A program made the translations under genes and the position numbers. Shown piece by piece: positions 8,818 to 18,309 of a DNA stretch of 64,000 bases. The notes beneath the pieces were generated by a model. The model searched no databases. It was not told the origin of the DNA and saw nothing but the letters and a program-made list of their open reading frames with translations. This stretch comes from Pandoraea bronchicola (GTDB lineage Bacteria; Pseudomonadota; Gammaproteobacteria; Burkholderiales; Burkholderiaceae), in the NCBI RefSeq assembly GCF_902459805.1, contig NZ_CABPST010000016.1:62001-126000 (forward strand), read 5' to 3'. Numbering within the stretch: the first letter of the stretch is position 1; each line of letters begins with the position of its first letter.

Positions 8818-10662
8818 TTGGACGACGCACAGGAAGCCGATCGCGCCCTTCCTGATCGGGCCGATGCCCCCGATGCGGCGAGCGTACGCGGCGAACTGGC
8901 GCGAATCCTCGCCAGTCAGAGCTTCGCGACGTCCGAACGGATGCGCGCACTGCTCGAATATCTGACCGTCCAAACGCTTGAGGGTCACGCCGACCGGCTC
9001 AAGGAATACACGATTGCGATAGACGTCTTCGGGCGAGGAAGCGATTTTGACCCTCGCATCGAAACTGTCGTGCGCACCGAGGCGTGGCGTCTGCGAGCGC
9101 GGCTCGGGCGGTATTACGAAACGGAAGGGGCGGCCAATCCGATACGCGTGCAGTTGGCCAAACGCTCCTTCGCGGTCGTGGCGCAGCGCGTGCCCGAGCA
9201 GACTCGCTCTCTGACTTTCGACTCCCCTGTTCGCAGCGCTGCCGCTCGCGTAGCAGTGCTACCGTTTGTGGCTGTCGACGACGATGGTTCGCTGCGCTGG
9301 CTCGGGGAGAGTCTGGCCGACGAGTTCAGCCACGCACTCGGCCGTGTGCCGCGCATCGAGGTGGCTGCGCGCTCCTCGTGCCGGGTGATGGCGGCCTCCG
9401 CAACGATCGATGCATGTGAAGCGGCGCGTCGGCTCGGGTCAACTCTGCTGATCGAAGGCAGCGTGCGCCGCACCGGCAGCGAGGTGCGTCTCCTGATTCA
9501 ATTGATCGATGCTCGGAGCGGCTGTCAGCTTTGGGCCTTCGCCGACGAACTGGCCTGGCGTGACGAGGCCGGCTTTGTCGCGAGCACGGCGCACCGGCTC
9601 GTGACCGAATTAATGCGCAGCGCGCCCGCATGGCAGACGCCCCTGGCCGAAGCCTTCGTCGACACCATGCGGCTCGATGCGGATTTGCGCCAGATTCTTC
9701 GCGTCGGCTTGGGCAGTGCGCCGTCCGAACTCGACATCATGCGCCAAGGCATCGGCTGGCTCGAAGCACGCTTGCGGCATGCCCCTCAAAACGCCGAATG
9801 GCAGTTGGCCCTGACCAATCTGCTGGCAACCTTCATTACGGTCGTGCCGGCGTCCAGCGCCGATCTAATGCCGCGTTTGCGCCGTTGCGCGCATGCGGCC
9901 ACCCTTGAGCCGGGCACCGCCACTGAAGGACTCGTCGCGTTGGGCATGGCGTCTCTGTTCGTCTGCGACTGGGGCACTGCGCAAGATGCCCTGAGCCGGG
10001 CACTGTCGCTGTCTCCTCAGGATTGTGGCGCCCTCACGGCGCGTGGACTGCTGAATTTACAAGTGGGCCGCCTGAATGAGGCGCTCGACGACATCCGTCT
10101 CGCACGTGAACTGCATCCGCTGTCTGCCGCGGTGACCGGCACAGCGGCGGCTGTGCTGGTGAATTGCAGGCGCTATGGCGAAGCAGTCGATCTGGCGCGG
10201 CGGGCCGTTGGCCTCGACTCGGATTTCAAGCCGGCACAAGCCTTGCTCGCAGACGCCATGTTCTGGGACGGCCGCGTTCACCAGGCACTGGGGCGCCTCG
10301 AGGAACTCACGCAGATCGAAGGCCGGACCGCTTATGCGCTGGGAAAACTCGGCTACGTTAGCGCTCGCGCAGGGCTCGCCGACAAGGCACGCGAACTGCT
10401 GCACGAACTCGACGATTCCGACGACGATCCGGCACGCGTTTCGATGGCGCGTGTGCATATTCAGCTCGGTTTGGGCGACCACAACGCTGCGTTCTGCGCG
10501 CTGGACGAGGCGCTCGAAATGCCGACGGCGCCCGAGTTGCTGCTCTGCAGTGCGCCGCAATTCGACCCGATCCGGGACGACGGCCGCTTCGCCGTGCTAC
10601 TCGCGCGCCTGAGCAAGGGCTCCGGTCAGGCGAGCACAGCCGCCAGACCGGCCGCACTTTGA
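8818..10662 (+). CDS. Winged-helix / TolB-like / TPR regulatory protein
   Basis: About 614 aa if it starts at TTG 8818, which has GGGGA at 8805-8809; the frame is open from TTG 8788. Residues 15-115 match the winged-helix-like head (FATSERMRALLEYL, LKEYTIAIDVFGRG, FDPR, VVRTEAWRLRARL) found in TPR proteins related to adenylate-cyclase-linked regulators. A TolB/FlgO-like domain follows (RVAVLPFVAVDDDG, LADEFSHALG, LLIEGSVRRTG). The C-terminal half holds several TPR-like helical pairs. No transmembrane segment is evident, so a cytoplasmic regulator is likely. It is divergent from the monooxygenase gene and lies between it and its reductase, so it may control them. Start uncertain. Confidence 0.75.
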   Translation: MDDAQEADRALPDRADAPDAASVRGELARILASQSFATSERMRALLEYLTVQTLEGHADRLKEYTIAIDVFGRGSDFDPRIETVVRTEAWRLRARLGRYYETEGAANPIRVQLAKRSFAVVAQRVPEQTRSLTFDSPVRSAAARVAVLPFVAVDDDGSLRWLGESLADEFSHALGRVPRIEVAARSSCRVMAASATIDACEAARRLGSTLLIEGSVRRTGSEVRLLIQLIDARSGCQLWAFADELAWRDEAGFVASTAHRLVTELMRSAPAWQTPLAEAFVDTMRLDADLRQILRVGLGSAPSELDIMRQGIGWLEARLRHAPQNAEWQLALTNLLATFITVVPASSADLMPRLRRCAHAATLEPGTATEGLVALGMASLFVCDWGTAQDALSRALSLSPQDCGALTARGLLNLQVGRLNEALDDIRLARELHPLSAAVTGTAAAVLVNCRRYGEAVDLARRAVGLDSDFKPAQALLADAMFWDGRVHQALGRLEELTQIEGRTAYALGKLGYVSARAGLADKARELLHELDDSDDDPARVSMARVHIQLGLGDHNAAFCALDEALEMPTAPELLLCSAPQFDPIRDDGRFAVLLARLSKGSGQASTAARPAAL

Positions 10663-11165
10663 TCGCTGCCGGACGGCTCGGCAAGGTGCCGGTAGCGACC
10701 GCCATGAAACACCAGAGGCGAAGCCCCGGCGCGCTGATCGACAGCCAGCACGCGGCCGATCAACACCGTGTGATCGCCGCTCTCATGCAATGAAAAGGTC
10801 TCACACTCGAAGCGGGCCGCACAGCCCGAGAGCAGCGGCGTGCCGCCGTGGCCCTCTTCGATGTCGAGTCCGGCGAACCGGTCGATGCTGCGTGAAGCGA
10901 AGCGTCGCGACAGCGCCTCCTGCGCTTCGGACAGCACATGCACGGCCCAGTAGCGTGCCGACGTGAAGGCCGCATGCGACGACGATTGCCGGCTCAGACT
11001 CCAGAGCACGAGTGGCGGATCAAGCGATACCGAGTTGAAGCTGTTGGCGGTCACACCGACACGCTGTCGCCCGGTGTCGCGCGTGGTAATGACAGTGACG
11101 CCGGTTGCGAAGTGTCCGAGCACGCCACGCAGGACGTCGGCGTCGAAAGATGGATGAGATGGCAT
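10626..11165 (-). CDS. Flavin reductase-like protein (HpaC/NmoB family)
   Basis: 179 aa from ATG 11165; an upstream ATG at 11210 would add 15 residues that do not fit the family, and neither has a clear Shine-Dalgarno. The N-terminus (VLGHFATGVTVITT, then VGVTANSFNSVSLDPPLVLWSL) is the FMN-binding split-barrel signature of NAD(P)H:flavin reductases of two-component monooxygenases. GDHTVLIGRVL near residue 130 and a final FHGGRYR complete it. It most likely supplies reduced flavin to the class D oxygenase encoded 2.1 kb away on the same strand. Its 3' end overlaps the convergent TPR regulator gene by 37 bp. Confidence 0.87.
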   Translation of the reverse strand: MPSHPSFDADVLRGVLGHFATGVTVITTRDTGRQRVGVTANSFNSVSLDPPLVLWSLSRQSSSHAAFTSARYWAVHVLSEAQEALSRRFASRSIDRFAGLDIEEGHGGTPLLSGCAARFECETFSLHESGDHTVLIGRVLAVDQRAGASPLVFHGGRYRHLAEPSGSDQSAAGLAAVLA

Positions 11166-11234
11166 GACGAGAGACCAATCGAGATAGGAACGTCGCCATG
11201 ATTCACGCATTGACGATCACCGGGAAGTCACAAG

Positions 11235-12320
11235 ATGTCTCAGCCGCCGTCCCGCTCCAGCGACGACGCGGCGCTTGCTCGCCCAGAGCGCTGGCGCGCC
11301 GTGCCGGTGACACGAACATGGCCTGACGCCGCGCGAGCCGTGCCATTACCGATCACTACAAACCCTTTCCGATTGCACCGACGAACCATGACGCCGAAGT
11401 CCCTGCCTCCCTCCTGCGCCAATCTGATCGATTCGGCACGCTGGCGCGAGCTCGATCACATGATGGTGGACGACCCGACCACCGGGGTGCCCGCGTCGCA
11501 GCTCGGACGTAGCAGTCGCGGCATGCCCTGGAATGGCATCTCGGTGTGGCACCAGGTGGGTCCGGGTAACGAGCTCTATATCCCGGCCACACGCCGGCAT
11601 ACCGTGTTTCTTCGCATGCCGATGGCTGCCCCCGCACGCATGGTTCGCATCGACCCTTTGGGTGCCTGCGAGCGACTGTGGTATCCGGGGGAGGTTGTCA
11701 TTGTGCCAGCTGGCACTCCGACGTTTTGGTACAGCGACACCTTGCGCGACAACGTGCATGTCGATCTCGATCCGGCCTGGCTGGGCCGCGTGATGCCTGA
11801 AGCCGGTGACGGCAAGGTCCCCAGGCTGCTCAGTCGCACAGGGGCGCGAGACCCCCTTATCGCGCATCTCGCCGGCACGCTGTTGGCTTCGCTCGACAGC
11901 AATGCCGCATTGCACCCGGGCTTTGCCGATGGATTGGCGGGCAGCCTGTCGATGCATTTGCTGGAGCATTACTGCGAAGTACGCCCGCACGCCGCGCCTG
12001 CGCTTTCGCAACGCCAGATGAAACGCGTACAAGACACCGTGTGCGCCAGCCTCGACGACACATGGACGACAGCACGCATGGCAGAATTGCTCAACCTGAG
12101 TCAGTTCCATTTCCAACGCTGCTTCAAAGCAGCCTGCGGCATCTCCCCGCGCGCCTGGCTTTTTCAACGGCGCATGCAGTATGCACGCGAGCAAGTCTTG
12201 TCGACGCGCCGCGCGCTCGCCGATATCGCATTGGACGCCGGCTTTGGCTCGCTCTCGCACTTCAGCAAGGCTTTCCGCCAGAACTGGGGGCAAACGCCTT
12301 CGTCGTTGCGGCGAAACTAA
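11235..12320 (+). CDS. AraC-family transcriptional regulator with AraC-type cupin sensor
   Basis: Up to 361 aa; ATG 11388 (310 aa) is closer to the usual length and begins where similarity to regulators starts. The N-terminal part is a cupin-like sensor (WHQVGPGNELYIPATRRHTVFLRMP, GEVVIVPAGTPTFWY). The C-terminus has two helix-turn-helix units, TTARMAELLNLSQFHFQRCFKAACGISPRAWL and ALADIALDAGFGSLSHFSKAFRQNWGQTPSS. It lies between the flavin reductase (divergent) and the BKACE gene (same strand) and may activate either. The effector is unknown. Confidence 0.88.
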   Translation: MSQPPSRSSDDAALARPERWRAVPVTRTWPDAARAVPLPITTNPFRLHRRTMTPKSLPPSCANLIDSARWRELDHMMVDDPTTGVPASQLGRSSRGMPWNGISVWHQVGPGNELYIPATRRHTVFLRMPMAAPARMVRIDPLGACERLWYPGEVVIVPAGTPTFWYSDTLRDNVHVDLDPAWLGRVMPEAGDGKVPRLLSRTGARDPLIAHLAGTLLASLDSNAALHPGFADGLAGSLSMHLLEHYCEVRPHAAPALSQRQMKRVQDTVCASLDDTWTTARMAELLNLSQFHFQRCFKAACGISPRAWLFQRRMQYAREQVLSTRRALADIALDAGFGSLSHFSKAFRQNWGQTPSSLRRN

Positions 12321-12436
12321 ACGCAAGAATTCGCTAGTCACCGCAGGAATTCGCCAGCGGTGAGCGCCACGTCTTCGGATAATTTCTCGTGCCCGTGCCA
12401 ACGAGCGCATGCGTGAAATATTCCGGAGACAAATTC

Positions 12437-13402
12437 ATGAAGCCACCGCGCCGAGAAAGACGCAGCGTGATCCTCACTTGCGCGATTACCGGATCGATCC
12501 ACGTTCCGAGCCAGTCACCCTATCTGCCGATTACGCCTGCGCAAATCGCGCAGGAAGCTATCGATGCAGCCCGCGAGGGAGCGTCGATCATCCATTTGCA
12601 TGCGCGCGCCCCGACCGATGGCAGACCGACTGGCGATCCGGCCGTGTACATGCAATTCTTGCCCCCCATTCATGACAGTACCGACGCCATCATCAATATC
12701 ACCACGGGAGGGGCGCCCGGGATGACGTTGGACGAGCGCCTGGCGGCGGCGCGTCTGGTCAGCCCGGAAATGACCTCGCTCAACATGGGCACCATCAACA
12801 ACGGCTTTTTCGCGAGTGCAGACAAAATTCGGGACTGGCGCCACGATTGGGAGCGCCCGTTTCTCGAGGGCACGTATGACGGCATATTCAAGAATACATT
12901 CAAGGACATCGAACACATCATGCGCGCCCTGCATCAAGACCTTGGCGTCATGTTCGAGTTCGAGTGCTACGACGTAGGTCAGCTCTACAACCTCGCGTAT
13001 CTGCTCGATAAGGGACTTTACCGGGGACCGCTGTTCATCCAGTTGATCGTGGGCATTCTCGGTGGCATCGGTGCCGGGCTCGACAACCTGCTCCATATGC
13101 TGCGCACGGCCGAACGCCTGTTCGGCCACGAGTTCGAATGGTCTGTCCTTGCGGCGGGTCGGCATCAGTTGCCGATGGGTGTGCACAACGCCCTGCTCGG
13201 CGGCAATGCTCGCGTCGGTCTGGAAGACAGCCTGACGGTTGGGGGATCTCGTGAACTGGCAACCAGCAACGCTGTTCAGGTCTCGCAGATCCGCGCCGTG
13301 CTCGAGTCGCTGGGGCTTACGATCGCGACCCCTCGGGAAGCACGTGAACGGCTCGGCCTCAAGGGCCGCTCACAAACTCGTCTGGACAAACTGGGGCGCT
13401 GA
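12437..13402 (+). CDS. BKACE-family 3-keto acid cleavage enzyme (DUF849)
   Basis: 321 aa from ATG 12437 with GGAG at 12425-12428. The start TCAITGS, the HLHAR metal-binding motif near residue 50, the ITTGG strand, a central FECYDVGQLYNLAYLLDKG and the SVLAAGRHQLPM strand belong to the BKACE family (Kce-type TIM barrel using a divalent metal). Such enzymes condense a beta-keto acid with acetyl-CoA and split it to acetoacetate and a new acyl-CoA. It may process a ring-cleavage product of the pathway encoded upstream. The substrate cannot be read from sequence. It is the last gene before the first IS remnant. Confidence 0.88.
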   Translation: MKPPRRERRSVILTCAITGSIHVPSQSPYLPITPAQIAQEAIDAAREGASIIHLHARAPTDGRPTGDPAVYMQFLPPIHDSTDAIINITTGGAPGMTLDERLAAARLVSPEMTSLNMGTINNGFFASADKIRDWRHDWERPFLEGTYDGIFKNTFKDIEHIMRALHQDLGVMFEFECYDVGQLYNLAYLLDKGLYRGPLFIQLIVGILGGIGAGLDNLLHMLRTAERLFGHEFEWSVLAAGRHQLPMGVHNALLGGNARVGLEDSLTVGGSRELATSNAVQVSQIRAVLESLGLTIATPREARERLGLKGRSQTRLDKLGR

Positions 13403-13545
13403 GGGTGAGGCAAGCCGTGAACCTCGCCATTCGGTCCACGGCAATCCCGCAATCGCCCGCGAGTACCCGTCAACTCGCCACGTCAAAATCGTAAAGTTCG
13501 GCGGGGTTCTCGACGAGAATCCGATGTGACACCGCCTGATCCGGG

Positions 13546-14509
13546 GGTAATGCCCCGGAAATCCGGCGTCGGGAGAAGTGGCGTTTTCTCGTTAAGAGGG
13601 AGTTCCGCAGATGAAGAAGTCGCAGAGGCGTTGGCAAAAAAATGGTGAAGCGATCTCGCCGCCGCGAGATGGCAAAGCGTGCTGTTCTGGAGCGAGGACT
13701 GACGATACGTGCGGCCTGCGCCGGGTTTGGCGTCAGCGAATCATGCTATCGATACGAGGCGAAGCTAAACATGGAGAACGAAGAGATTGCCGACCGGCTG
13801 TTGCGCGTCACGGGCTGCCATCGCAACTGGGGCTTTCTGCTGTGCGACTTCTACCTGCGTAACGCGAAGGGGTTCGGCTGGAACCACAAGCGCGCTTACC
13901 GGATATACCGCGAGCTGGAGTTGAACCTGCGTATCAAGCCGAGGAAGCGCCTAGTGTGCGAAATGCCGAAGCCGCGATCGGTGCCGCAGGCCATCAACGA
14001 AGTGTGGTCGATGGACTTCATGCATGACCCGCTCGCTCACGAGCGCAGCATCCGGACGCTGAACGTGATTGATGATTTCAACCGCGAGGCGCTAGGCATT
14101 GAGGTGGATTTCTCGTTGCCGTCCGAGCGAGTAATTCGCACGCTGAAACAGCACATGGAATGGCGCGCGGCGAGCCGAAGGGGATTCGTTGTGACAACGG
14201 CCCGGAATACCTGAGTGCGGCCATTGTGACGTGGACGCAGAAGTAAGGCATCCGGCCGGAATACATCGAGCCGGGCAAGCCGCAGCGAAACGCGTATATC
14301 GAACGCTTCAACCGGACCGCGCTATGAATGGCTGTCGCAGTATCTGTGGGAAGACCCGGAGCAGGTTCGCGAAGCGGCGGCCGACTGGATGTGGACTTAC
14401 AATCACGAGCGCCCGAATATGGCGTTGGGCGGTTTTACCCCCGAAGCAGCGGCTGGCCATGGCCGCTTAGTTTCCACTTTTGCCGACCGTGGAAAACGGG
14501 GGCATTACC
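13546..14509 (+). mobile_element. Degenerate IS3-family element, copy A
   Basis: Terminal inverted repeats are visible: GGTAATGCCCCGG at 13546-13558 and, on the other strand, GGTAATGCCCCCG at 14497-14509, about 964 bp apart. Inside, a short orfA start (ATG 13611) runs into an A7 run at the usual frameshift position after an internal deletion, then an orfB. The same lineage occurs inverted at 55424-56492. The element sits between the BKACE gene and the 3' end of an AraC gene. It looks inactive. Confidence 0.85.
13611..14470 (+). pseudogene. IS3-family transposase, frameshifted and internally deleted
   Basis: OrfA keeps only its first few codons before joining orfB, so the DNA-binding part is missing. 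OrfB (13642-14214 in one frame) has the HTH_21-like head ([27 protein letters not shown]-like) and the first part of the rve integrase core ([29 protein letters not shown]). A frameshift near 14160 moves the rest (RCDNGPEYL-equivalent, then YIERFNR-type and a C-terminal NHERPNMALGG) into other frames. The DDE catalytic set is therefore split. Non-functional. Confidence 0.85.
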
Positions 14510-14545
14510 CTGGCGTTCTCCGCATCACGATCAGCCAGAGGTAAG

Positions 14546-15610
14546 CTACGCGCCCGGCTGCGCGTATTTGGCAAAATGCGTCTGGAGCCCAGCGATTCCC
14601 CGATTAGCGAGATGAAACGTGAATCCAGCCTCTCGCGCTTCACTGGGGGTCATGCCAAAGCGCGCACGGAACGCCCGCAAAAAATGATTGCTACCAGAGA
14701 ACGACAACTCATGCGCGAGACGCGTAATCGATTGGTCGCGTCGGGAGCTACCGAGAACTAACGCGGAGTAAGCGGCGTCCAAGCGCCTGTCTCGAATTGC
14801 ACTCGCAATCCCGCCGTCTGCAGCAAAAATTCGATACAAGTGTGCACGCGATACACGGAACCGTTCCAGAATTGAGGCAAGCCCCAGATTCGGCGATGTG
14901 AGATTTGCGTCAATGTAAGCCAACACCTGACTTCTGAGTACTCGAGAAAGCACTGGATCATCTGTCACAGACGCAGATTCGAACTTCCTGACCAGTGCCT
15001 CGGAAAGCAGATTCACCGCGCCGGCCTCGACGGCAAGCGCTTCGGCGCCTTTCATTTGAGGCGCCAGTTGGTTCAGGGTCACGATGAAACTCGCGAGCAG
15101 CCGAGTGATCGGCCAGTCCGCTTTGAGTACAGCGCCGTGAACACTGCGTCCGGAGGCCACCTTGTCGACCCTTTCTCGCGGCAGGAAAATAGTTACCGTC
15201 GTCCCAGGACTCACTTGTGTATTGGCCACTCGACTTAGATCCAACGCGAAGATGTCACCAGGCCGCACAGAAACAGGTAGACCGCAACAATCACCATCAA
15301 GCGCTCCTGATATGAACAGCTGGATCATGTACTGATCGAGTCCACTGGCTAGCACCAGCTTCCGGCTCCGGTCGTACCGCTGCGCGTTGAACGCCGTCCC
15401 CCCAATAAGCAACGTGCCCACGCTGTGGGACGTCACTGCCCCCTCAAGAAGAGGGCCTTGCTCATTCTCCACGGGCAATGTATCGAAGAACGGGCTGATG
15501 ATCTCCCGCCACACATCGACCCTCAACTCCGGTGTTAGGTAGTCCGTCGAAAATGCAATATTGGTAGCCGGCCCAAGTGAACTCTCATCGGTTGAAGCGT
15601 CAATGCTCAT
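14546..15610 (-). CDS. AraC-family transcriptional regulator
   Basis: 354 aa. The N-terminal two thirds (DVWREIISPFFDTLPVEN, a central strand-rich region with VRPGDIFALDLSR) is the AraC-binding-like sensor of the NphR/FeaR branch, whose members often sense aromatic compounds or amines. The C-terminus has the HTH pair: NLGLASILERFRVSRAHLYRIFAADGG and ITRLAHELSFSGSNHFLRAFRARFGMTPSEAR. The stop is only 36 bp from the inverted repeat of IS copy A. No target gene lies nearby, and a remnant of a second AraC gene sits just upstream at about 15.7 kb. ATG 15610 is the first in-frame start. Confidence 0.85.
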   Translation of the reverse strand: MSIDASTDESSLGPATNIAFSTDYLTPELRVDVWREIISPFFDTLPVENEQGPLLEGAVTSHSVGTLLIGGTAFNAQRYDRSRKLVLASGLDQYMIQLFISGALDGDCCGLPVSVRPGDIFALDLSRVANTQVSPGTTVTIFLPRERVDKVASGRSVHGAVLKADWPITRLLASFIVTLNQLAPQMKGAEALAVEAGAVNLLSEALVRKFESASVTDDPVLSRVLRSQVLAYIDANLTSPNLGLASILERFRVSRAHLYRIFAADGGIASAIRDRRLDAAYSALVLGSSRRDQSITRLAHELSFSGSNHFLRAFRARFGMTPSEAREAGFTFHLANRGIAGLQTHFAKYAQPGA

Positions 15611-15663
15611 GAGGTTGTCTGCCCTAACAACGTGACCGACGGAAATATGACTAGCCTGACATT

Positions 15664-15860
15664 AGCGCAGCTCTGGGCCGAGGAACAGCCTTAGTGGAAT
15701 GAGGCCCACGCCCACCGATATTCGGTCTAATGTCATTGCTCGGATCCGCGCCCCGGGCTTCCCTCGGCGCAAACCCGAACTTGCGACGAAATGCATTGAA
15801 GAATTGCTGAGAGCTGGAGAATGTTCACACATAGGCAATCTACGAATTCGACGTTCCGTC
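15664..15860 (-). pseudogene. AraC-family regulator remnant (C-terminal HTH only)
   Basis: Read on the minus strand, one frame gives IAYV, then a TGA where family members have Trp, then TFSSSQQFFNAFRRKFGF followed by APREAR. This is the second helix-turn-helix of an AraC protein. A short tail (residues GADPSNDIRPNIGG and on) follows to about 15664. Nothing recognisable precedes it. It resembles the C-terminus of the intact neighbour at 14546-15610, so it may be a decayed paralogue. It is too short to appear as an open reading frame in that frame. Confidence 0.7.
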
Positions 15861-16357
15861 GCCCCGGGAGAGCTTTGAAAACGCAGCGTTCTGGGGATGA
15901 CTCTCGCAACACCACCGCCCCCCTCCGGCGACATCGGCAACTCTCCATTGACGCCCCCCCACGAAAGAGGTGTTGCCTTTTCTCCCGTCAGCGGCCTCGA
16001 TGCCAAAGATCAGTCGCGTCATTTCGCGCCAGTAATTGCTTCGTGCCTGCAGTTGGACTGCTCTCAGGAGAACACACTACGTCAATGGCCGCCCCTTCCT
16101 CCCACAGAAGACCGATCAAGACTTATGTATTTTCAATACCAGCTTTGGAGGAATATACCAAAAAATAACTCAGGATAGCCAAGAAAGAATTCGATAGAAA
16201 AAGCCCCAGGTGACTTCTCCAATGAGGTCGCGACGCATTTATTTGCTTTGAAAATCCTGGACTGATTCGAGAGTAAGTTGCGAGCCTCAATTCAACCGGT
16301 CGATGTCCCCCGCTTTCGTTAGCACTCGGCCTTAGCGTCTAAGGGTAATGTTAACCG
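15861..16357. other. Gene-free interval
   Basis: About 500 bp between the AraC remnant and the next IS remnant. Only short overlapping open frames on both strands, with no recognisable motif or ribosome binding site. It ends in a C11 run at 16358-16368. Confidence 0.5.
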
Positions 16358-16370
16358 CCCCCCCCCCCGC

Positions 16371-17263
16371 TTAACCGAGCACCTCGGGCTGGAGATTTCC
16401 GGCGTCAAGGCGTGCGAGTCGTAACTCACACGGGGTCAGAGCGCCTGGCGAGCTATGCGGTCTGAGATCGTTGTAATCCTGTCGCCAGTGCTCGATCTTC
16501 TCACGCGCATCTTCCAATGACAGGAACCAGCGCACGTTACGGCATTCATTCTCGAAGCCGCCATTAAATGATTCGATAAATGGATTGTCCGTGGGTTTGC
16601 CTGATCGAGAGAAGTCCAAGGTTACGCCATTCTCATACGCCCGGTAGTCCGACGCGTACGAAATGAACTCGCTGCCGTTATCGACCTGTATCCGCTTCGG
16701 TGTACCGCTCAGCGCTTTCAGATGCCTTCAAGGCGTAACCGACGGTAATCGCCAAGCGCTCCCGACCCAAATTATCGACAACAGTTAAGGCCCGGAATTT
16801 CTGTCCATTGAACAACTGATCGACCACGAAATCCATGCTCCAGCAGGCGTTCACGGTAGAGACTTCCGGACGTTCCATGCGGTGCGCGGCAGCGAGGTCG
16901 CGTACGCCGCAGATTCAGCCCTTCCTCACAGGAGATCCAGTACGTCTTCGTGTGATTGATCAGCCAGCCTTCGCGTCGCAGCAAAACATGAATACGCTCC
17001 GCACCATAGCGTATCCGCGTCTCGGCAATCTCCCGGATACGCCGCCGCTCAGCACGGTCATCGCGCGGGCGAGGCCGATAAAAATACGTGGCCTGACGCA
17101 ACAGCAGCACCGCCGTCGCGCGCCGGATGCTCACCCGATACGCCCGCATTAAAAAGGCAGCCAAGTCGCGCTTACGGGCCAGCTTCACAGCTTTTTTACA
17201 CCACCTCCTGAAGCATCTGCTTGTCCAAGCTGAGATTGGCCACCATGCGCTTGAGTCGGGCAT
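16371..17263 (-). pseudogene. IS3-family orfB transposase, multiply frameshifted
   Basis: Three minus-strand segments add up to one orfB. First is 17263-16890 (CKKAVKLARKRDLAAFLMRA, then YRPRPRDDRAERRRIREIAE), the HTH_21 head. Second is about 16878-16700 (VNACWSMDFVVDQLF, RALTVVDNLGRERLAI), the start of the rve core. Third is 16619-16371 (GKPTDNPFIESFNGGF, then DYNDLRPHSSPGALTP), the core end and C-terminus. At least two frameshifts separate them. The final catalytic Glu region is present but cannot be joined to the first Asp in one protein. Confidence 0.82.
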
Positions 17264-17450
17264 TCTTCTCTTCGAGTGGCTTCAGGCGCCGCAACTCGGA
17301 AAGCCCGAGGCCGCTGCACGTCGTCTTCGAGTCGTCGAACGCGGCTTCGGAAATACTCATCTTCCGGCACACTTCTGCCACCGTGGCACCCACTTCGGCT
17401 TGCTTCAGCGTGAAAGCTATCTGCCCGGCGGTGAGCTTCGATTTCTTCAT
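17196..17450 (-). CDS. IS3-family transposase OrfA (HTH and leucine zipper), mutated
   Basis: 84 aa. KKSKLTAGQIAFTLKQAEVG, then VAEVCRKMSISEAAF and LEEKNARLKRMVANLSLDKQMLQEVV are the HTH and coiled-coil of IS407-type OrfA. The usual FY.WK stretch after SEAAF is altered to FDDSK, and a following Tyr to Cys, by point changes, which probably damages the helix. It is open over its full length, but its orfB partner is dead, so it is a relic. Confidence 0.75.
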   Translation of the reverse strand: MKKSKLTAGQIAFTLKQAEVGATVAEVCRKMSISEAAFDDSKTTCSGLGLSELRRLKPLEEKNARLKRMVANLSLDKQMLQEVV

Positions 17451-17586
17451 ACAAATTTCCTGTCCGTCAGTGCTTCAGATTTGCCAGAAATCTCCAGTTT
17501 TGGATGCAGCAGTTCTTCGCGGGGAGGTCAGAGGTCACCGACAATCGAATACGGCAAAAGCTAATCGCGAGCGCACCGAATGCGCA

Positions 17587-18273
17587 TCAAATCGAATACT
17601 CGAACGCCAATTGCACATTGCCTGCACCGTTTTGAAACAGCCCTAGCTGATCGCCGCGGGTCAGATCGACATCGGTAGCCGAAACGTAAGTCCACGATCC
17701 ACTCTCAAAGACGAAGTGCCCCAGAAGCTCGTCCTTGTCGCGAGATGACATCAGACGCTTAAGTGAAAGACTAGCGTTGTCCGCATTCGTCCCCACGCTG
17801 AGCGCAGAGAACGCAGCGCTGGTCGCGACGTCCAGGTGATATGAAGACGCCACAATCCAGCTGTCAAGCAATCCAACGCCGTAATTCCCGAGAAGGAGCC
17901 CCTCATAGCGCTGCGTTGAGTCATTCTCTTTCGCACGCGCAACAACTTTGAGACGCACGGGGTCTGACACCGCCCCTGCACCCCCACCGCGTGTCAATGT
18001 GACAAGCACGTCCGCTTCGCTCTCAGGCCATGCGGCCACATCGACTGAAATGTCATAAATTCCTCTGTCGATGTCGCTGACCTCCAGTGGCTCACCAAGT
18101 CGAGCACCTCCGAATGTCAGCGTCAATACGTCGCCCGCTTGTGCATCTCCAAATGGCACCGAAGCAATGATCGGGACGCCAGGTGCAATGTTTTGCTTCT
18201 TGAGCAGAAGCGCGCCTTGCGGCGCTCCCTGCTCCGTTGCCTGGAAGAAGTAGGGGGTTCCTAGCGAATCCAT
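17587..18273 (-). CDS. Leaderless beta-rich protein, small type (copy 2)
   Basis: 228 aa; function not recognised. No signal peptide or membrane segment. The first half has a beta-sandwich pattern (GDVLTLTFGG, then YDISVDVAAW and VLVTLTRGGG). The second half begins LLGNYGVGLLDSWIVASSYHL and ends FVFESGSWTYVSATDVDLTRGDQLGLF. Its closest visible relative is the 229-aa protein at 20046-20735, which has the corresponding YLGEYLSGVVDSWVVPFAYSI and LTYASGIWQFALSAGPVNVSAGDELSFYL. It is the last gene of the run that starts with the autotransporter, 36 bp after the 566-aa gene. Base composition is visibly less GC-rich than the flanking core genes. Confidence 0.8.
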   Translation of the reverse strand: MDSLGTPYFFQATEQGAPQGALLLKKQNIAPGVPIIASVPFGDAQAGDVLTLTFGGARLGEPLEVSDIDRGIYDISVDVAAWPESEADVLVTLTRGGGAGAVSDPVRLKVVARAKENDSTQRYEGLLLGNYGVGLLDSWIVASSYHLDVATSAAFSALSVGTNADNASLSLKRLMSSRDKDELLGHFVFESGSWTYVSATDVDLTRGDQLGLFQNGAGNVQLAFEYSI

Positions 18274-18309
18274 TTTCAGTCCTTAATCAGCATCCTCAAT
18301 CGACGTCGG

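Larger units (their letters stand above)
16371..17499 (-). mobile_element. Degenerate IS3-family element (IS407-like orfA/orfB)
   Basis: A minus-strand orfA is followed by an orfB broken into at least three frames. A short inverted repeat, CTGGAGATTTC(C/T)GG, occurs at 16389-16402 and in reverse at 17484-17497, close to the two ends. This element is distinct from copies A and B and belongs to another IS3 branch. It separates the AraC remnants from the leaderless-protein cluster. Confidence 0.75.
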
